DNA from: Priapulus caudatus
Lineage: Eukaryota > Priapulida > Priapulimorpha > Priapulimorphida > Priapulidae
NCBI RefSeq assembly: GCF_000485595.1
Contig: NW_014577596.1
Location: 7,451 to 38,336, forward strand
DNA: 30,886 nucleotides
Direction of reading: 5' to 3'
Position numbers and translations under genes: made by a program. Positions 20,440 through 28,343 of the stretch are shown here, one piece after another (the first letter of the stretch is position 1; each line of letters opens with the position of its first letter). The notes below the pieces were generated by a model, which saw only the letters and a program-made list of their open reading frames with translations, ran no database searches and was not told the origin of the DNA.

Positions 20440-20874
20440 CTATAGCGCGTCCGCTGGAAGATTTGCACTCCCACAAATGTATTCAATATCACAGCCAAAT
20501 TCTGACACAATGATTGCCCATCTTTGTAGCTTAGCGTTACGAAGCGACCTTGCTTCGAGTAAATAATTTAACGGTTTATGATCAGTTATCATTTTAAACG
20601 GGACCCCTTGGATATAGTGTTTTAATTTACTCAATGCCTAGACTACTGCGTAACATTCCTGCTCTACGACTGGCCATCGCATCTGCACGTCGTTTAGCTG
20701 TCTGCTTAGATAATGGACTGGGTGCTCTTTCTGTTCGTCGTCCAGCTGCGTTAAAACTGCGCCTACTGCATGAGCAGATGCCTCACAATAGAGGCAAAAT
20801 GGTTTAGTGTTATTGGCCAAGGCGAGGACGGGCGTTTGTGTTAAGGTAAAGCATTCGAGATTTAAGTGTATCAA
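20440..20874 (-). pseudogene. RNase H domain (Ty3/gypsy-type), two frames
   Basis: Frame 20874-20638 has AVGAVLTQ, HPVHYLSRQL and VVEQECYAVV. Frame 20634-20440 has FKMITDHKPLNYLLEARS and the end motif YICGSANLPADAL. Together these are the RNase H of Ty3/gypsy-type pol, split by a frameshift near 20636. The usual first catalytic Asp position (D-A-S box) reads Glu (CEAS), and copy 1 also has Glu there. Confidence 0.8.
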
Positions 20875-21274
20875 ATGCTAGTTGCGCCTCGACGTTCCAT
20901 ACGAAGGGCGTGTTCTTATGAGTCAATAAATAGAGCGGGCGTGCGATGTGTGCATAATCTTTAATAAATTTTCGGTAATAGCTGGATAAGCCTAGAAATT
21001 GGCGTACAGCCGTAGCGTTTTGGAGGTTTTCCCAATTTTGAACAGCCTGTATCTTCGACGGGTCGGGGCAAACACCCCCGGGCGTAATTATGTGCCCCAA
21101 ATAAGAGATAGATTCCTGGAGAAAGAAACACTTACTGGCCCTTAGCGTGAGGTTAGCATTATCTAGTCTATCAAATACTTCCGTTAAGTCTCGCATGTGC
21201 GTCTCGAAATCGGGGGAGTAGATACATATATCATTGATATAAGCTAACGCGCATTTTTGACGTAACCCTCTCAA
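20810..21274 (-). pseudogene. Reverse transcriptase, catalytic box to thumb/connection
   Basis: The frame starts just before the catalytic box, which reads Y-I-N-D (21230-21241) instead of Y-x-D-D. It continues through SKCFFLQESISYLGHIIT, FLGLSSYYRKFIKDY and PLYLLTHKNTPFVW, all classic Ty3/gypsy RT landmarks. The change at the first active-site Asp would abolish polymerase activity. Confidence 0.85.
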
Positions 21275-21282
21275 TACGTAAT

Positions 21283-21600
21283 CTAATAATCTTTGAAAGT
21301 GCGAGGGTGCATTCTGGGCGCCGAATGGCGTGCGAATATATTATCGAAACTACCGGACGGAGTAACGAAACATATTTTGGGGATATCAGCAGGATCAACA
21401 GGGACTTGAAAGTATCCAGATCTCAAATCTAGAGTCGTAAATATTTTAGCGGACCCGAGAGCCTGCACGGCGTCGTCTATTAACGTTAGAGTGTAGGATA
21501 CGGCGGTCGTGACTGAATTCATTCTCCTATAATCAATGCAGAGCCTTAATTCTTCTGACTTCTTCTTTACTAACAGTACCCCACTAGACCAAGGGCTCAT
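21283..21600 (-). pseudogene. Reverse transcriptase, fingers and motif A
   Basis: This contains SPWSSGVLLVKKK, LRLCIDYRRMN and IFTTLDLRSGYFQVPV (motif A Asp present), followed by ICFVTPSGSF. The frame is then lost at about 21342, where one base appears to be missing before the usual FGAQNAP-type segment, which is readable in another frame. Confidence 0.85.
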
Positions 21601-21634
21601 TGAGGGTCTTATAATCCATTCTTTAACAATTTCT

Positions 21635-21937
21635 CTACTTTTTGTTGCACTTTTTTTGCTGATCTAGGGACATGCGATATGGTCGAGTTTTTATCGGTTT
21701 ACTTTGACCAGTTTGAATTTGGAAATGACAAAGGTGTGTACATCCTAACTGGGCGTCTGTATGTGCGAAAGTACGATCGCGTTTCTGTAAAAATGCGAGC
21801 AAAGTTGCCCTCTGACAAGGATCAGTTACATGCTTAACGAGGGTAGCATAATCGAAAGGTGTGCCATCAGCAGTAAGTCGGGGGGTTACGGAATGTAACT
21901 CCCTACTCCCTGAACATACGTCCCTACGAACATACAT
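21635..21937 (-). pseudogene. Reverse transcriptase N-terminal leader
   Basis: This frame has LLAFLQKRDRTFAHTDAQLG, then HFQIQTGQSKPIKTRPYR, the conserved approach to Ty3/gypsy RT. It is separated from the next RT frame by a frameshift near 21600-21640. Confidence 0.75.
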
Positions 21938-22380
21938 ACCCTGTGTGCCTTTGTGATCTCTAACGAATCAATCACTACATTCTTTAGTAAACACTTTGGC
22001 GTACTGGCATCATTCTTAATGACACACTTAACCGAGTGATCAGCTGACACTACTGCCAACATGGGTGTAACTATGAGGTTTTGATTTCGGTGGAAAGTCT
22101 TAAGGGCTGGCAACTCCTGTATAAATAGAAAGGTACCCTCCTGGAAACATTTAGGGACTCGTAACAAACACTTGAGCGCGGACGCAGCCGGCAAAGTAAC
22201 AGTTTGCGCCATCATTGCTAATTGCGCAGGCGGCGACCAACCGTGACCGTCATGCATCCGCAATGGAACAATGCTAGCCCCTACGATTAAAATTGCGGAG
22301 TTTCGATCAATTATGGCGTGTGCATGGGCGAGAAAATCTGCTCCGAGAACGAAATCCTTTGGTAAACGGTGTACGGTATA
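21886..22380 (-). pseudogene. Aspartic protease region and protease-RT linker
   Basis: The retropepsin C-terminal signature DFVLGADFLAHAHAIID begins at 22356, with its first nine codons at 22330-22356. The frame continues as the 126-codon linker 22263-21886. A hydrophobic beta-strand segment (ATHLVSISG) that usually follows the catalytic Asp box lies around 22450, but I cannot find a clear D-T/S-G there, so the active site is missing or frameshifted. Confidence 0.6.
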
Positions 22381-22597
22381 ACACGGTTACCCTCCCCACT
22401 GTAATTCTTAGGGAGGTGACCCCTACCATACGCAGGTGTTGGCCTGATATTGACACCAGATGGGTGGCACATTGTGCTGCAGGCGCAAACCCTGCCTTCG
22501 GGCGTATTCGACGCTGTAATCGGTTCCAAGTCTTGTAACTTAGTAACGTAACATCGCTACCGTATCAGCTAAAGCCTACAACTGTAATGGTCCTACT

Positions 22598-23050
22598 CTA
22601 ACCATACACATAGGCGCGCACGTTCTCTGCACCGTGGTAGTCCCACTTCGTGGTAAAGCCCCACCCGTCTCTACTGCCGTCGCTGCGCGAGTGGTGGGGG
22701 CCGCGCGTTTCCCGGCCACCTGTTAGCCGGCGCGCGCGCCCTACAATCTCGTGCGAAATAACCCTTACACCCGCAGTTAAAACATACGTCATCTCGCGTC
22801 GTCGCGAGATAGGCGGCTCAAACGCTGCCGTCCCAATTTGTGAAGTTGGGCTTGGCAGATATCCGATACGCCCCTCCCTGATCGGGGGTCTCTCCCAACG
22901 ATTCGGGGGAGCGGATCGCCCGCCGTTGCTCCAATACTCTGCTCGCGGCACGCTTCACTGAGCATTACGCCCCCATGCTAGAGCCGGCCCCCGCATATTA
23001 TTATCGCAGCACGTTTCGCCCTGTTTCATCAGTGAACACAGGTTTCGCAA
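22598..23050 (-). pseudogene. Gag nucleocapsid region with altered zinc knuckle
   Basis: At 22742-22783 the minus strand encodes a CCHC-type knuckle, CFNCGCKGYFARDC, in which the usual His is Tyr. The sequence around it is Arg-rich (RRREM, then Arg/Gly/Ser), as in nucleic-acid-binding Gag tails. A different frame (22951-22598) is open across most of it, so the region is frameshifted. It lies between the Gag capsid-like frames and the protease. Confidence 0.6.
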
Positions 23051-23051
23051 T

Positions 23052-23282
23052 TTAGCAACTAATGCAGTGCTTGTACCTATCTGTATACCTATTGGCAACT
23101 GCGCCTATCTCCATCGGCTCTCCCATATCCATCATCCCCACTTCAGTAACTCCTCCGATCGCTCTATTGCGTAATCGCATTGCCAGTCCCGCCTCGATGA
23201 ATGCTTCAGCGGTGGTTAGTTCAATAGCCCGGGACAGCGTCTGCGTGGACAATTTCTGTGTGGGGACCATCGAGAAATGCAT
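23052..23282 (-). pseudogene. Gag C-terminal capsid segment
   Basis: The frame holds RAIELTTAEAFIEAGLAMRLRNRA, quoted here in part: ELTTAEAFIEAGLAMRLR. This is the helix often found at the end of gypsy-type Gag, and MGEPMEIGAV follows, a typical MD/ME-x-I/D-like junction before the nucleocapsid. Identification is moderate because Gag is poorly conserved. Confidence 0.55.
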
Positions 23283-23288
23283 AGTGTC

Positions 23289-23567
23289 TTAGTGTCTAGG
23301 CCATACCTTATTGAAATAACTCTTTACTCGAGTAACAAAAGTCCTATTCTCAACTCCTTGCGATACAACTTTTACGCGTGGCTGCTGCACTATAGCTACT
23401 GATTCCACGGAATGTGCACTTTCTTGAACCATAGGTATAGTATTAACCTGGACTTCTGGCGTCTCTGCCTTCTTATTATATTTGTCTTGCGTGAGCCGCT
23501 GAACATCTCCTGATGAGGAAGTAATATTTAAATACTCCCGTCCGAGATGTGGGCTCCTGAACTCCAC
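23289..23567 (-). pseudogene. Gag, central segment
   Basis: This 93-codon minus frame continues the presumed Gag between the coiled-coil repeats upstream and the capsid-end segment downstream. No catalytic motif is expected. It is called Gag from position and a readable continuation (FGKAIDADSYVEFRSP) across the frame change near 23605. Confidence 0.45.
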
Positions 23568-23599
23568 ATAGCTATCAGCGTCTATAGCTTTACCAAAGA

Positions 23600-23912
23600 T
23601 CCGTCTTAATCTCCTTCTTAACTTCTCTCCTGATTTCCTTCTTAATATCCTTCTCGATTTCCTTCCTAATATCCTTGTCGATTTCCTTCCTAATATCCTG
23701 CGTGATCACGCTTTTATCTCCTACCGTTTCGACAGGTTCCTGTAGACTGACCGCAGTCACCATTAGATGCGCCTTTGTTGGAGCGGTCGTTATGACGACA
23801 ATTTGTGTCGGTATTCGGGGTCTCCCTCTTGAGTTAATCGTGCCCGCTTTACAGGCTGTACCGGAACATTCAATTTACTTGTTCCGTCGCTCGCCTTCCG
23901 TCTTTTGAAGGA
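23600..23912 (-). pseudogene. Gag N-terminal region with 8-residue charged repeats
   Basis: The minus strand encodes a basic N-terminal stretch (KRRKASDGTSK near 23905, then PVKRARL). After a frame change near 23800 comes a region ending in tandem octapeptides of the form (K/Q)DIRKEI(D/E), from 24-bp DNA units at 23632-23703. The repeats form an amphipathic, probably coiled-coil helix that could support Gag assembly. The open frame ends at the inverted-repeat complex, so the true start of Gag is not visible. Confidence 0.5.
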
Positions 23913-23972
23913 CTGGGGCCCGTCGTCAGAAGCTTCGTAAAGTTACGAATAATTTTAAGACTAATGTTAATG

Positions 23973-24350
23973 TTAAAGGGACTACGTCACGAATTTTCCA
24001 TGGTAAAATTTGTAAAAAAAAATTGCCATTTTTTTTACATTAAAAGTAAGAACTAACGTTACTAAATATATTCACAAACTCTCACCTAATAAAAATGTTT
24101 TTACGTTGGTTAAATTTGCAAAAATCTAGACGATTTGGTAATTTCTGTTGTCTAACACTATTCCCCCAGTACTGTTCAGATACTGGCGTCTCTCTGTTTT
24201 TCACCGGCAAATTAGGGCATATAAAGAAGGTATATAAGCATGAAAAGTAAACAGAAACACTAATTGTATTTTCATACATTTTATTTTGTACAAATAACAC
24301 ACAAATATACTACTTGATGGTGCTAGAAATTCGTGACGTAATCACTTTAA
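23973..24350. mobile_element. Inner MITE-like unit bounded by TTAA
   Basis: TTAA at 23973-23976 is followed by AGGGACTACGTCACGAATTT. The sequence before TTAA at 24347-24350 is its reverse complement with few mismatches (AAATTCGTGACGTAATCACT). That gives a 370-bp unit with inverted ends of about 20 bp and a possible TTAA target duplication, the site preference of piggyBac-type elements. There is no coding capacity. The termini do not show the classic CCYT start, so the piggyBac link is only suggestive. Confidence 0.45.
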
Positions 24351-24364
24351 GAGAAAAGTTAATA

Positions 24365-24934
24365 GCGTTGACAGAAACCTATCGTAACTAAACTTACTTA
24401 AGTGAAAACTTACGATAACAGCTAGGAACTTTATCACAAGGCTGCTGATTGGATGAGAATCGATCACAAAATTCAAATTCATACACATTTATTGTACATC
24501 ACAGTAATTTATGCATATTATGATGGCTAACCACATATAAATAATATTTGATGAAAAACGACACGGTCTTGAATTTATTCTGCACAACAAGACAAATTCT
24601 CACACTGTAACACGAGACGCGAGAGTCGTGTGGTCAGTGCAAAAGTATTTAAAACAAGAGAACAAATGCCATACACCATTTGTAAATGTTTTGACACTTT
24701 TGTTTTACTTCACGATCGGTAAATAATTAAATGTTTTTGACGTGTTTTTCAAGAAAAACTCATGATATTACTTATTAATATAAAACATAATATCACTATA
24801 ATTGTAATTCTTAGTCTAAATGTGTTATTTTTATCTTAATATTAAAGTCAAGGGAGGGTTTAGGATCCCTTAAGTTAAGAGAAAAGTTACGAGAAATTTT
24901 AATTCTCTTAACTTTACGAAGTTTCTGTCAACGC
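24365..24934. mobile_element. Inner MITE-like unit with GCGTTGACAGAAAC ends
   Basis: GCGTTGACAGAAAC at 24365-24378 is exactly inverted at 24921-24934. Both sides carry AAGAGAAAA(AA)GTTAA next to the unit. An internal hairpin, GTTAAGAGAA with TTCTCTTAAC, lies at about 24876-24911. It is about 570 bp, AT-rich and non-coding. Confidence 0.4.
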
Positions 24935-25791
24935 TCTAAGAGAAAAAAGTTAATGTTAAGGTTAATGTTAAGACATAATTTGTTTCGGACAACGGGCCCC
25001 TGGTTACTACCGGTTTCCTCTTCTGAGTCTGGTTCCATATCAGGACATATGGATCTCTCCGATTCCGACAAGGTATAGATGACTGTGTCATCATCACTCT
25101 CGCCAACTTGCTGAGTGGAATTAGGCTCCTGTGCCTTAATGTCACTTGCAGAAAGATCCATCGCGAGTGGATCAACTGCACGAGGCACTGACGGCTGCGG
25201 TTGTTCCGTAGAACCCGCTGGAACCTGTGTGTTGGGCGCTGTGATGAAATGACTTAGAGGTAGTTCGTCTTCCTCATCGAACTCCTCATCACTACTACCC
25301 TCCTCGTCAGGCGGATATGCCATTGTTGCTGCCCTATGAGGCTGGCGACGTACTCCCTTTGGCACATCTTCTCGTTGTACTGGCTTACTACAATCCCATC
25401 GAGCTTGTGGGTGTGCGGCTCGAATATTCTCCACATGTGAGATCACTTCTCTCTTCTTGATCTCGTGTTGCAGGAGATATTTCTTCGGACTCAATACCTT
25501 TACCACGACGTAGTAAGGATGCCAAGACGATGCTAACTTGCGGATGGTATTTGGTTTGAGTACCGGATTATGGTAGTAGACGGGGTCACCAACTTCGAAA
25601 TTGAGCTGCTTAGCTCGCTTGTCATAATGGTACTTATTCTTAAGACGCGCCAGACGCGTTCTATCTCTGACGTGTGCATATGCTTGATGCAATCTCTCCG
25701 ACGTTTGTGCAATGGGTTCTTCATCGTAAGTCTTCCTCCTTGGACGTAACAACGTGTCTAATGGTACCGTGGGTTCTCTTCCATACAGCAA
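24928..25791 (-). pseudogene. Integrase C-terminal part and acidic tail, second Ty3/gypsy element
   Basis: This frame has LYGREPTVPLDTLL, RLKNKYHYDKRAKQLNFEVGD and KYLLQHEIKKREVISHVEN, the end of an integrase core and its C-terminal domain. A long Asp/Glu/Ser-rich tail follows. The last 20 or so codons (ending LLER) are not integrase: they are read from the inverted-repeat complex starting at 25000. The sequence is clearly diverged from the integrase at 19114-19464, so this is a different element. Confidence 0.8.
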
Positions 25792-25900
25792 ATAATAAGG
25801 CGGGAACCTCGCTCTATCGTGGATGCTCGTTTGATAAGCTGCAAGCAGCGGTCTGTAAGTTATTTACGTAACTTGAGAGCATAGAATTAAGGACTCAATG

Positions 25901-26653
25901 CTATCGCTCATTAGCACCGTTGCTTGCGGGATGATATGGTGCAACTTTAATGCCATTGATGCCCAGTTCCTTCGTTAACTTGGTGAGTATTTTATTATCG
26001 AACTCCGGTCCATTGTCCGAGAGTAGGATCCGAGGCGCTGAATGCCGTGGAAAGATTTCCGTTGCTAAAAGATTAGCCACTGTCTCAGCACTCTTGTCCT
26101 TCACTGGGAAAACTTCAAGCCTTGAGGTATAGAGACAATGAAAGTGTATCAAATACCGATTACCGCGCGGTGTGAGTGGAAACTGACAAGTGTCCACAGC
26201 CACCACGTCCATAGGCCCTCGAGGCAGTGGTGTTTCTCCCATTGCTGAGCGTACGTGCTGTAGCTTCCTAGAATTACATGGAATGCACGCTCTAATGTGG
26301 TTATGCACATATGCATACATTCCTGGCCAAAAATATCTTGTTTTAATTTTGTCGTAGGATTTGTCGAACCCCAGATGTCCACTGTAGATATCATCATGCA
26401 GTGCTGTCATGATTTGCTGCCGGAATACGTGTGGTATCACCAGTTGAATGCTAGCTGCTTGGTGTCCTGTTGGTGGTGTTACATGATGCAATAATCCTGC
26501 TGCATCAAGCATGTAATCTGACAGGATTTGCAATTTCTTATTGGTGGTACTCGGTTCCGTTAGTGCTCGCAGAATATTTTGTAGTTGAGGGTCCCCTCGC
26601 TGTTCCTTTCTGATTTCCTGTAGATTTAGCATTGGCTGATTATGTGGCGACAT
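25901..26653 (-). pseudogene. Integrase HHCC and DDE core, second Ty3/gypsy element
   Basis: This 250-codon frame has the zinc domain (LHDDIYSGHLGF, then CIPCNSRK). The catalytic acids lie in VVAVDTCQF, ILLSDNGPEF and ASNGANER. The frame stops immediately after ANER. About 40 residues expected before the next frame (25791 and below) are missing or scrambled, with a stop near 25865. The chemistry residues are intact but the gene is broken. Confidence 0.85.
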
Positions 26654-26918
26654 TTTCTCCCGTCGCGTATCCTCTTGCGTTTCCTCTGCTTCCTTGCGTT
26701 TCCTCTGCTTTCTGTATACTCATCTCCGGTGTATCAGATTGTTGCACATGGGTGTCCTCAGGCGTGCTTGCATCTGCACCTGGCTCCTCAGTAATCTGTT
26801 GAATCTCTACGTCTGATACGGACTTATTGTCTGCTTTGATTTGTGATAGCGCGTCCGCATTTCTGTGGGCTAGGCCACAGCGATACTTGACTGTTGCATT
26901 ATGCTCTGAGACGACCAA
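26640..26918 (-). pseudogene. RNase H C-terminal end, second Ty3/gypsy element
   Basis: The frame opens with VKYRCGLAHRNADALSQ, the conserved end of RNase H in Ty3/gypsy pol, followed by a Gln/Glu/Thr-rich spacer toward integrase. Nothing upstream (RT, protease, Gag) is present: the element is cut at about 26926. Near 26683-26710 there is a short direct repeat (TTCCTCTGCTT). Confidence 0.75.
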
Positions 26919-26926
26919 CGCCCATA

Positions 26927-27079
26927 GCTAAAGAGTTATTGAATATTCATAAACGCGTGACATATATACCGAATGCCTAACTCGTACATGTATCGAGCGC
27001 GTATCAAGGTCGCGTGACCTTGGGGGTGTGGTGCTATGCTTATTACCATATATACGCGATTTGTGCGCGGGGGTAATTT
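26927..27079. other. Junction segment, no gene seen
   Basis: This is about 150 bp between the cut pol fragment and the Dong-like N-terminal fragment. It has two TATA-like stretches (about 26962, 27050) and could be a remnant of an LTR, but I found no matching second copy in the window. Confidence 0.3.
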
Positions 27080-27622
27080 AAATAATTAGTTAACAGCGCA
27101 GTGTTACACTATCTACTCAAGCTCAGTGTCGGTGAGCTTCTTGTTCTAAATAATCCACTTCCTGGTATTAGCAAGAGTATTTGAGTTGGTAGCTGGAAAG
27201 ATGTATGGATTCCTGCCTCACCAGATCATGTATGTACCTTTTACTACCCCGCCATCAGTGTTGTTCTCTTGGGCAAAATAATAGGACCACATCACATCCT
27301 TGTATTGATCCTTTGTCCACTGGTTTCTTGTTTTTCTGTTGGTTATTTCTGCGTTGGTGGACTGTGCCTGCGGTGTTGGTGCTGCTTCAGTTAGGCCAAC
27401 TTAAGATTGGACCTCGGTCTGGTTGCTATCTGAAGCTTGGCTGTTAAGGTTTGCCGACTCAATAACCGATTTTTCGACCTCAGCTTGTTCGGCGATCACT
27501 GAGGGACGCGCTCCTTGTTGACCCGCGCGACGAGCGATGCGGTATGACTTTCGTATTGGCTTATTCATCATGGTATGATATTTACTATTTAACCCATAGT
27601 TAGGGCAAACTTTCCTGGACAT
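27080..27622 (-). pseudogene. Dong-like non-LTR element, N-terminal domain
   Basis: The minus strand encodes a short N-terminal frame (27622-27401: CPNYGLNSKYHTMMNK and downstream). After a frame change it reads NRKTRNQWTKDQYKDVMWSY followed by FAQENNTDGG and TYMIW. Then, after a stop or shift, come RNPYIFPATNSNTLANTR and NKKLTDTELE. This tryptophan-containing, helix-like domain preceding ...LT..EL..I is what I associate with the N-terminus of Dong/R4-type ORFs. It complements the 3' part at 13021-16200, which lacks exactly this piece. Several frame breaks are present. Confidence 0.55.
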
Positions 27623-27937
27623 CAGGGCACGTCCATACGTCCGTGGGCCATAATGTCGCAGTTATCGGGAGTTTGCTCCTCCAGAGATAAAGTATTTTTA
27701 TCGAGACACCATCTTTAGGGGGTTGCCGTTCAAGGCTAACGAGTTCCTCCTATCCATGAGACAGACTTGCCCCCGTCGGACGCCAATCCGATACTTCAAG
27801 GTCTCGGGGAGAGCTAACAGGTACTACACCTTGCTCAAGGGTGACCTGGAGGTAGTTGTGGCAAAGGGTATCCTCATTCTCCCACGTTGAGACGTTAAAA
27901 GTTTATAGTTAAAGTTAAGTTTAAAGTTACCCAGGAG
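27623..27937 (-). mobile_element. Probable 5' UTR of the Dong-like element
   Basis: This is about 300 bp of non-coding, mixed-composition sequence between the N-terminal frame and a TTA repeat, with the end of the element at about 27935. A full 5' end next to the target repeat suggests this is a true element terminus and not a random fragment. Confidence 0.4.
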
Positions 27938-28003
27938 ATTTATTATTATTATTATTATTATTATTGTCATTATTGTTATTATTTTTATCATTATTATTAT
28001 TAA
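27938..28003. repeat. (TTA)n microsatellite flanking the Dong-like 5' end
   Basis: This is an imperfect TTA/ATT repeat of about 65 bp directly beyond the Dong-like 5' UTR. Together with 12975-13020 it would form the two target-site flanks of a single insertion. Confidence 0.85.
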
Positions 28004-28071
28004 GTTTATACGAAAACTAGTGTTTTTAGGACAGCGACCTTCGTTTCTTTTCTACTGCGCATGCGTTGCAG
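28004..28071 (+). promoter_or_regulatory. 3' splice region of the terminal exon
   Basis: A pyrimidine-rich tract (CTTCGTTTCTTTTCTACTG) leads to GCGTTGCAG ending at 28071. A second possible acceptor (TTTTTAG, ending 28029) is exactly 42 nt upstream and would keep the same frame. In the related copy at the window end that AG is changed to GG, which favours 28071 as the true site. Confidence 0.5.
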
Positions 28072-28343
28072 ACGACTTCAATCAGATGAGATTCCACGAC
28101 AGCCGTCAAGCCGCCGGTGACGTACTGCCACCTGACGTCAGCGCAAGCCCGGTAGGTAGCGCCACCACGGTGATAGAGTGTGGAGTCTACTGCCTGGTGT
28201 CTCCACCGTGTTTCGGCTTCGTGTGGATCGAAGGAGGAGGGGGAGGAGCAGGAGGAGGAAGAAAAGGAGGATGCGAGCTTATCACCTCGATGCAGCTTGG
28301 TGAATACACAATTCCCGATGGAGGGAAATACTATAGAGTGTGA
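28072..28343 (+). CDS. Host gene terminal exon: PAN/apple-like domain
   Basis: From the acceptor at 28071 the exon enters in phase 1, matching exon 1 and the microexon, and runs about 90 codons to TGA at 28341-28343. The core reads VIECGVYCLVSPPCFGFVWI, then a Gly/Arg/Lys loop, then GGCELITSM and YTIPDGGKYYRV. That is the spacing of a PAN/apple-like module: Cys pair, C-x-F/G-F strand, then Cys-Glu-Leu and a closing aromatic strand. Such modules bind proteins or sugars outside the cell, which fits the signal peptide. The Gly-rich insertion comes from a purine-rich GGA tract. With exons 1 and 2 it would give a secreted protein of about 120 residues. Linkage across the 15.8-kb intron is inferred from phase only. 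Confidence 0.6.

Larger units (their letters stand above)
16250..23925 (-). mobile_element. Ty3/gypsy-type retroelement with Env-like gene (errantivirus-like)
   Basis: Read on the minus strand the order is gag with coiled coil and zinc knuckle (about 23910-22600), protease (22380-22260), RT (21940-20810), RNase H (20874-20440), integrase (20415-19114) and Env (18824-17313). That is the gene order of errantiviruses. The 5' end stops at the inverted-repeat complex near 23925. I could not find a 5' LTR or a primer-binding site, and the 3' limit is uncertain. Every domain is broken by one or more frameshifts. Confidence 0.7.
23915..25000. mobile_element. Terminal-inverted-repeat complex (nested MITE-like), outer unit
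   Basis: The outer ends are inverted copies: GGGGCCCGTCGTCAGAAGC at 23915-23933 and, reversed, GGGGCCCGTTGTCCGAAAC at 24982-25000. Further inside, CAGAAGCTTCGTAAAGTTA (23926-23944) matches the reverse complement of 24909-24927. It is AT-rich, about 1.09 kb, non-coding and placed between two different Ty3/gypsy elements. No clear target-site duplication was found. It looks like a non-autonomous DNA element or several nested inside each other; the superfamily is not determined. Confidence 0.55.

Noticed and set aside
23675-23908. 77-codon plus frame with hydrophobic start
   Set aside because: It is antisense to the Gag N-terminal repeats and has no splice or promoter context.
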